From NCBI GenBank assembly GCA_004764695.1, contig SMSO01000031.1, forward strand, positions 7,683,261 through 7,747,260: DNA of 64,000 nucleotides, given 5' to 3'. The stretch is from Schizochytrium sp. TIO01 (lineage: Eukaryota; Sar; Bigyra; Thraustochytrida; Thraustochytriidae). Position 1 is the stretch's first letter; each line of letters starts with the position of its first letter. The translations under genes were made by a program, and so were the position numbers. Below are positions 57,881 through 64,000 of the stretch, piece after piece. The notes beneath the pieces are model-generated. The model searched no databases and was not told the origin of the DNA. It was given only the letters and a program-made list of their open reading frames with translations.

Positions 57881-60262
57881 TTATGCAGACTTGTAGCCAG
57901 CCCAGGCAGCGCCAGCAGCGAGGGAGTGGGCGAGAAAGAAGTCAGCAAAAACAAGCGAGTTGATGGAGGTGAGCTTGAGAAGAATGTTCACAGCAGGACC
58001 CGAAGTATCCTTCATAGGGTCACCGACAGTGTCACCTGTAACGGCCGCACGATGCTCCTCGGTACCCTTGCGGCCCTGCTTCTCAAGAAGCTTCTTGGCG
58101 TTATCCCAAGCGCCACCAGAGTTACTGGCAGAGATAGCCATCTGCACACCAGAGACAAGGTTGCCAGCGAGGAGACCAGTGAGGGCGTGCACACCAAACA
58201 CGTATCCAGTGACAATGGGTGAGAGGATAACAAGAGCACCAGGGGCAATCATCTCACGGAGAGAAGCCTGGGTGGAAATTTCAACGCAGCGAGCGTAGTC
58301 AGGCTTGGCAGTACCCTCCATGAGACCAGGGATGCGAGCGAACTGACGACGCACCTCGACGACCATCTCGCGGGCGGCAATACCCACAGACTTCATGGTC
58401 ATGGCAGAGAACCAGTACGGGAGCATGGCTCCGTAAAGCAAGAAAGTGAAGATGATCGGCTCAAGCACGTCCACGTGGGTAGCACCAATACGGGCCACGA
58501 AGGCACCGTACAGTGCGAGGGAGACGAGAGCAGCAGAGCCAATAGCAAAACCCTTGCCAATTGCAGCAGTGGTGTTTCCGGCGGCGTCAAGAGCATCAGT
58601 AATGTGACGCACGGGGGCACCGAGCTCAGCCATCTCAGCAAGGCCTCCTGCGTTATCAGTGATAGGACCATAAGCGTCAATGGTGAGGCCAATGGACAAA
58701 GACGAAAGCATTCCAAGAGCAGCGAGGGCTACTCCGTACATGCCAGCGAGCTGGAGGGATACGAAGACAGTGAAACCAAGGGCCACGACGGGAATAATGA
58801 CAGACTTGTAACCAAGAGCCAAGCCATAAATGATGTTAGTGGCAGCACCAGTCTTGCATGAATCAGCGACCTCACGCACAGGGGTGTAAGAATGGGAGGT
58901 GTAGTACTCAGTGATGAGACCTGTGGCGAGGCCAGCCCAGAGGCCAGAAGCAACACAGATAAAGGCACCAAACCAGGTGCCCATGGTGTCCTCATCGCAT
59001 TCCACACCAGGCTTGGGAAAGCAGAACTTGCTCGGCAAGAAGATCACAGCAAGCACAAAGATTGCAGGAGTCAGAAGCACAGTCGAAAGGATAAGCTGGA
59101 CCTTGAGGACATGTTCAATGTCGGACTCCTTGCGAACAGGGCTTACGTCAGTGGCAACAAAAGAAGTCGCAAGACACACAAGGATACCCACTGCAGAAAT
59201 GCACAACGGGAACATCATGGAGCCCCAGTTGGCCTGAAGCTGCGGGGAAAGCGAACTCAACACAAGTGCGGCACAGGTAGACTCGGCAAAAGATCCAAAG
59301 AGATCAGCGCCCATGCCGGCAATATCACCGACGTTGTCACCAACGTTGTCAGCGATCGTGGCCGGGTTACGGGGGTCATCCTCAGGAATATCCTTCTCGA
59401 CCTTGCCGACAAGATCAGCTCCGACATCAGCAGCCTTGGTGTAAATTCCACCACCAACACGACCAAAGAGAGCGATCGAACTGCCACCAAGACCGTATCC
59501 TGCAACAACCTCAAAGAGAGTACGGTACACGTAGGTGGTAGCATTGGCGCCAGAGACAGCATCAGTAGGGACAAAGATCCAGGAGTAGATGAAGATGAGT
59601 GCGAAGAGCGATCCCAAAGCGAGGGAGCACAACGCAAATCCCATGACGGCACCTCCACGGAAAGCTGCGTTGAAAGCCTGAGTCCAGCCAATCTGAGCGC
59701 AGGTTGCACAGCGAGCGTTGGTGTAAACGGCGATCATCATGCCGACGTAGCCGCTCACCATGGATGTAAGGCCACCAACAAAGAAGGCAACGGCAGTGTA
59801 AAGACCTTCGTCCCAGCAGGAGCCGCTGACATCAAGAGGAGTTCCAGTGGGGTTAATACGAGAAGCGTTGATGCCACAGTTTCCGGCGCTTCCAACGAGC
59901 ACAAAGACGAGACCACCAAAGACGATCAAGAAAAGCAGGCAAATCTTGTACTCGGCGTACAGGAAGGACTTGGCTCCGAGGGAGATAGCGTCGTAGATTT
60001 CGCGGAGCTGGCGAGTACGGTCAGCAACGTTGGGCCCAGCACGGTTGGCGGAGCCGTCATCGCGAACGAGGCTGGCACTCTCGGCGTGCTCGTGCATCTC
60101 AGAGTCATCGAGCTTCATGGCCTGAATCTGGATGCTGCGAATCTTGCCGGCCTGGATCATGGCGAAGAAGAAACCAAGACCCACGGCGACGAGAATGAGG
60201 AGTGCAGCGCCGAAGGATCCGCCGGTGATCTCATACTCTGCGGCGTTCATGCTGCTGTCCAT
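57881..60262 (-). CDS. Membrane H+-translocating inorganic pyrophosphatase, K+-dependent type (793 aa)
   Basis: Single exon, full length for the family (about 760-800 residues, 16 membrane spans). The substrate motif is at about 279-310: DVGADLVGKVEKD, then DDPRNPATIADNVGDNVGD, whose acidic residues bind Mg-pyrophosphate. The GNTTAAIGKG motif at 562-571 has Ala at the K/A position (566), which marks the K+-stimulated (type I) class as in plant AVP1. The enzyme couples pyrophosphate hydrolysis to H+ pumping into vacuoles or acidocalcisomes. An N-terminal hydrophobic span (about 17-37) starts the topology. Codon use is extreme (C/G-ending nearly throughout), suggesting high expression. That bias also leaves a 516-codon open frame on the opposite strand, which is not a gene. 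Confidence 0.96.
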   Translation of the reverse strand: MDSSMNAAEYEITGGSFGAALLILVAVGLGFFFAMIQAGKIRSIQIQAMKLDDSEMHEHAESASLVRDDGSANRAGPNVADRTRQLREIYDAISLGAKSFLYAEYKICLLFLIVFGGLVFVLVGSAGNCGINASRINPTGTPLDVSGSCWDEGLYTAVAFFVGGLTSMVSGYVGMMIAVYTNARCATCAQIGWTQAFNAAFRGGAVMGFALCSLALGSLFALIFIYSWIFVPTDAVSGANATTYVYRTLFEVVAGYGLGGSSIALFGRVGGGIYTKAADVGADLVGKVEKDIPEDDPRNPATIADNVGDNVGDIAGMGADLFGSFAESTCAALVLSSLSPQLQANWGSMMFPLCISAVGILVCLATSFVATDVSPVRKESDIEHVLKVQLILSTVLLTPAIFVLAVIFLPSKFCFPKPGVECDEDTMGTWFGAFICVASGLWAGLATGLITEYYTSHSYTPVREVADSCKTGAATNIIYGLALGYKSVIIPVVALGFTVFVSLQLAGMYGVALAALGMLSSLSIGLTIDAYGPITDNAGGLAEMAELGAPVRHITDALDAAGNTTAAIGKGFAIGSAALVSLALYGAFVARIGATHVDVLEPIIFTFLLYGAMLPYWFSAMTMKSVGIAAREMVVEVRRQFARIPGLMEGTAKPDYARCVEISTQASLREMIAPGALVILSPIVTGYVFGVHALTGLLAGNLVSGVQMAISASNSGGAWDNAKKLLEKQGRKGTEEHRAAVTGDTVGDPMKDTSGPAVNILLKLTSINSLVFADFFLAHSLAAGAAWAGYKSA

Positions 60263-61062
60263 GGTGGATATAATAATTCCTGTCCATTAGTAACGGGATT
60301 TGGGCGCACAAAAGTCACGCAGAAACATTCCACACACGGTGCATTGGCGAAGGGTCGTTCACGCACCATTGATCACCATCACAGCGCAGGGTCATGTGTG
60401 CGAGCAAATGCATTCATTGTCATCATCACCATCTCAAGTTAGTCCTCCTTGTGTCCAAGCCCCGCGAATTCATCCTTTTTCGCTCACAACTCTATCATGC
60501 GATCAAGTTCCTTGACTTATCTAACCTAACCCCACTAAATACACCCACTCCAATCTTCACAGCCTTATGCGTCAATCGTTGCCACGATCCCGCTCGCAGA
60601 CTGATTGCCACAGCTCTGCAGATCTTGCTCGCGGTGCCGTCGCACGCATAACCATGTTTGCTCTATTGTATACCAATCCTTATACCCCACTTTGCTGCTC
60701 TATAGTCTATAGTACGCCGCTCCGCTGCACAGCGCACAATCGGAAAATAGTCTATAGTATCCGCGCCGCATAGTTCATAACTCACTCACCTTGCACGGGT
60801 CCCTGCTAGGCTGCCGACGGGACGCTTTCCTTTCGTGCCGCCGCGACGCTCGAGGTTGGCGTGCGTGCGGGTTCGACCGGGCGTGGGCCTGGCTGTTGCT
60901 CGCGGGAGGGGGTGGTGACTCGGGCGGGTCTCTCGCTCGAGAGGCGCCGCGACCAAGGCGAGGATCGGGGTCTGCCGCCGGCTCCGTCGCTTGAAATGGT
61001 GGCGGCGCTTTGATCTTTCTACTTCCACTGTCAAAAAACAGCGCTTATTTACTTATTTATTG

Positions 61063-61109
61063 ATTCATTCATTCATTCATTCATTCATTCATTCATTCAT
61101 TCATTCATT
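61063..61109. repeat. (ATTC)n microsatellite
   Basis: About eleven units of the same motif as at 55617. Confidence 0.9.
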
Positions 61110-61280
61110 GATTTATTCCAAATACCCATTCTATTCTCGCATTGCGAAGTTTTTAAAGTGCCCACTTACCATAAAAGAATAGTAACTTTCAAGTCTTTAT
61201 AGAAAAGCGCAACAAAAATCGAAAACAAACAGATTAATTAATATCCTCATACTGTAGTACAAAAAGGGACGGCACAGAGG

Positions 61281-61332
61281 TATACATACATACATGTATG
61301 TATGTATGTATGAATGCATGTATGTGTATGCA
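61281..61332. repeat. (CATA)n/(TATG)n palindromic tract
   Basis: CATACATACATG passes into TATGTATGTATG, giving a self-complementary tract around position 61295, followed by imperfect units. Confidence 0.8.
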
Positions 61333-61435
61333 TCCTCGATGAGCGCAGGCCCTTCTAAGCTGTAGTCTAGGCTGCGCTAGAGTGGCGCAAGCTTTGAGCT
61401 AGATTAAAAAACATTTAATCGATGAATTAGCTAGG

Positions 61436-61471
61436 TAATTAATTAATTAATTAATTAACTAATTAATTAAA
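61436..61471. repeat. (TTAA)n-type microsatellite (AATT units)
   Basis: About eight AATT units with one C substitution. It is self-complementary. Confidence 0.85.
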
Positions 61472-61582
61472 ACTTTAATTTTATCATAATCATAAATCTT
61501 AGCAAACGCAGTCCTAGGGAGTACGCTAGAGAGTGCATAAGACTGGCTGCACGTATCAGAAGATCCCTTTGATTCATAGACT

Positions 61583-61635
61583 CTCTTTCTCTTTCTTTCT
61601 TTCTTACTTTCTTTCTTCCTTGCTTTCTTACTTTC
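61583..61635. repeat. Imperfect (CTTT)n microsatellite
   Basis: CTTT units with ACTTT and CCTTG interruptions, so older than the pure TTTC array at 50631. Confidence 0.75.
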
Positions 61636-63633
61636 GCTGCAGATGCTAGAAAACAAGAGATGTGAACGGGCTCAGGAAAGCGATGCAGCGATGGACAGCT
61701 TCGAAGGAAGAGCTCTTTCGCGGCAGAGCTCTTCGAATGCGTACTCTGAAAGGACCGCTCGCTCGACTCTCCAGAAAAGCCTCGAGTTTCGAGACAAAAC
61801 GAAAGCAATTAGACAGCAAGAACAAGAACAACGCCTGCTGCTCTGTCAACTGCCACTGCTGTAGTTTAGGGTAGGTGCGCCGTTAGAGACTCTTTCGATC
61901 AAGGCCGCTTTGTGTTTATAAATTTTATTTTAAAAAAAAAAGAAAGAAGGGAAAATTAACATCAAACAATTTTTATTTATTTCTGGGCCCTTCGTTTCTT
62001 TCCCGCGGCGGAGGAATCTTCGCTGTAGACTGAAGTGAGGACTGCGTATCGCGGCCGTAGGCTCGCGGTCGCGATGCGCCTCAGCCTAATGGGCTCCAAT
62101 CAGACGCGCGAGTTCTATTTTTCTGCCCTTCATCTCAGCTTCTTCTTCCTTTTTATTTAAAACGAATTCCCATTCTCATTCTTTTTTCCATTCAAGTTTT
62201 GACTCTTTTTTCAATTTTGCTTCCACGCGCCTCAAAGTTCTAATACCAGAACCCCAAAGGCCTATTAGCGCTGCCTCAACCCCTAGGACGTCCCTTTAGA
62301 GATAACATTGGAAGTATCGCCGGAAAATAACCTATGTAGAATTCGTATGAAACGCCGACGAGCAGAGAGGGGCGGACCTCGACGATCGGCTGCATGTGCC
62401 TGCAATGGATATCAACGCGCGGGGCGGGTCAAGATATGGCACGCTTCTTCTGCTGAAGAAGCAGGTCAAAGCAGTTCGAAGGTAACCTATCAAAAACGGT
62501 TTGCAAAACGTGCAATTATTTGTTTGCATTGGTGACAACGTTGGGCCAAAGACAATTCTCAAACCAGAGAATTAGTCCACGCCACTGGAAGCGGGAAAGC
62601 TCGGCTTGGCGGATGGATGGGCACTTGGCGGAAGCCGACGAATGACACGGCATTCGAGCTGTCGTGGCTTTGATCCACCTCGTTGACGTGCCGAGTTTTT
62701 CAGATTTAGGTGAAAGGATGGATAGATAGATAGTTTGCACAGAGACGTTATTTGGTTATAACGCGATCATAGGTCCAATAGGATAGATAAGGCAAATAAC
62801 TGCCGCACAGATGAATGAATGAATGAGTAAATGATCATCAGAAACAACTCCTTCACTCGATAATTGGGGGAGACCATGAATGTTTGCGCGAGGAATTGGG
62901 TTTATTTGATTGCTGGGTATATATATAGGTTGCTCCTGCTTCGCGTAAAGGTCAAGAATCGAAAAACTAGCTTGGTATCTAAATGAGCAATAACGAAGGA
63001 CTAAGGTTGATAGTGACCTGGATGGATCGCGTCTTCTTTTTACAATAGGCTATGAAACGGCGGAAGTGTTGAGGGCTAAATAGGCACAGGCATGAGGTAG
63101 AGCCGCCAATGATAAGAGCACATAGGTATTAAGTAGGTGCATACTTTGAAGAATTAGTAGCAGAGTAGAACTATAGAACTATGGCCACGTGAGAGTGAAC
63201 CATGATAAGTATTAGTGAAGTATAATAACAGAAGACAGTATCTAGATAGGTTAGGTAACTACTGTTACGATGGTGCTGTTTGCTAATTATTTCTCAAATA
63301 ATAAAGTTTATGATGATAGATTACAGCTTGGGCAAGTATCACAAGCAATTCGAACTTGAATGGTGCGCTATTTCAGTTTGACAATATCTAGAAGCGTCAA
63401 AATAAAGAGAAGACAGTTGAAATATATATCTCGCTTGCAATAAGGAGTGAGTTGCAAATATTATTGAAGTTTTTAGAGGTCAAAGCACCTTTTTTAATTG
63501 CTACGATATAGATCCACCGTGTACGCAAACAATCAATAGGAAGGAACAGCAATTGAAATTAGCTGGTATATCATGATGCAAAACAAAAAAACAAGATTCG
63601 GTGTGCTGAACAGATCGCGAGAATCAGGCTAAA

Positions 63634-64000
63634 TTAAAAGCCAGTCTTGTCCCAAGGCATCCTAACAATAAAGTTTTGCAGCCAGCTGCCAATGTAAAGG
63701 TAATCACCAACCTTTTCGGCCTCCGAACAAAATCCCATACTTCCAGTGGGATCCTGTACACTGGAAATGATCTCGCCCTTCTCGAGATCCAGGCGGAGAA
63801 CCATGCTATGCACAGGCATGAGAGGAATAATGTAATGTTGGTTCTGTCCTAAGACAAAGAGCAGTACCTCCCGAAGCGTAGGGTATGGCGCGAGAAAGTC
63901 CAAAAGGGCAAAAGGTTTGGTGCGCCGGCCACCGCAAGCAAGAAGATACGTTTTACCATCCGGATGACGCCGAATGTTATCAGGAACACATGGTAGGTTA
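63634..64000 (-). CDS. Strictosidine-synthase-like / APMAP-type six-bladed propeller protein (N-terminus off the right edge)
   Basis: The frame is open from the window's right edge to a stop at 63634-63636, about 121 residues of the C-terminus. LPCVPDNIRRHPDGKTYLLA and ACGGRRTKPFALLDFLAPYP match the last blades of the strictosidine synthase / adipocyte plasma-membrane-associated protein family, where a PDNI-type loop is conserved. MVLRLDLEKGEIISSVQDP and GDYLYIGSWLQNFIVRM are the closing strands. Outside plants, family members act as membrane-bound hydrolases (arylesterase/lactonase-like) of unclear substrate. The protein ends 13 residues after the YIGS strand, as usual. Start, membrane anchor and catalytic residues lie outside the window. 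Confidence 0.8.
   Translation of the reverse strand, partial: NLPCVPDNIRRHPDGKTYLLACGGRRTKPFALLDFLAPYPTLREVLLFVLGQNQHYIIPLMPVHSMVLRLDLEKGEIISSVQDPTGSMGFCSEAEKVGDYLYIGSWLQNFIVRMPWDKTGF

Larger units (their letters stand above)
60263..63633. other. Intergenic region, 3.4 kb
   Basis: The first 300-500 bases are the promoter and 5' UTR of the H+-pyrophosphatase. The rest has simple repeats (61063-61109, 61281-61332, 61436-61471, 61583-61635) and short frames without recognisable domains (for example 61643-61864 plus and 62308-62535 plus). The G/C-rich block at 60790-61000 gives open frames by composition. The right end is the 3' flank of the APMAP-like gene. Confidence 0.45.

Noticed and set aside
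58892-60442. 516-codon open frame on plus, antisense to the H+-pyrophosphatase
   Set aside because: It exactly shadows a gene with extreme C/G-ending codon bias, which removes stops on the opposite strand. The product is low-complexity and resembles nothing.

Overview
This window is nuclear DNA from a protist. The evidence is spliceosomal introns (donors GTACGT/GTAAGT, acceptors TTTTCAG/TTGTAG), no operons, many simple-sequence arrays between genes, and eukaryote-only families. A motile flagellum is implied by an EFCAB9-type CatSper subunit, a giant ASH/MSP-domain protein and an IQ/WW protein. With a K+-type H+-pyrophosphatase and mostly intron-poor genes, a stramenopile such as a thraustochytrid or other labyrinthulomycete is the best guess. 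That placement is inference from gene content only.

Layout. 1-8.7 kb: giant ASH-domain protein (minus, runs off the left edge). 9.8-13.6 kb: IQ/B-box/WW protein (minus), divergent from a three-exon EFCAB9 homologue (plus, 14.0-14.8 kb). 15.0-19.0 kb: Rif1-like protein (minus), divergent from a large Ulp1/SENP-type SUMO protease (plus, 19.3-24.6 kb). 24.9-25.8 kb: cis-prenyltransferase (minus). 27.0-32.4 kb: enlarged CSDE1/UNR-like cold-shock-domain protein (minus). 32.4-36.5 kb: gene-poor. 36.5-37.5 kb: acidic protein (plus). 38.0-39.0 kb: four-exon, extremely cysteine-rich protein (minus), found only by joining exons. 40.5-41.5 kb: tetraspanin. 42.1-43.6 kb: membrane alpha/beta hydrolase. 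45.0-46.0 kb: SpoU/TrmH-type RNA methyltransferase. 46.7-48.6 kb: CAMK-like kinase with a Gln/His tail. 48.6-57.9 kb: microsatellite-rich stretch with one probable two-exon gene (52.3-52.9 kb) and remnants. 57.9-60.3 kb: H+-pyrophosphatase. 60.3-63.6 kb: no recognised gene. 63.6-64.0 kb: C-terminal end of a strictosidine-synthase/APMAP-like protein, cut by the right edge.

Four genes in the first 25 kb (ASH, IQ/WW, Rif1-like, SUMO protease) carry reading-frame changes that introns do not readily explain. Several sit in short homopolymers, so base-count errors in a draft assembly are the simplest cause. One falls exactly on an in-frame A AAA AAA heptamer and could be genuine -1 frameshifting. 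The best candidate for something undescribed is the 118-residue, 33-cysteine protein at 38-39 kb. Next are the frame-split SUMO protease with its unrecognised N-terminal region and the compact group of flagellar genes at 1-15 kb.
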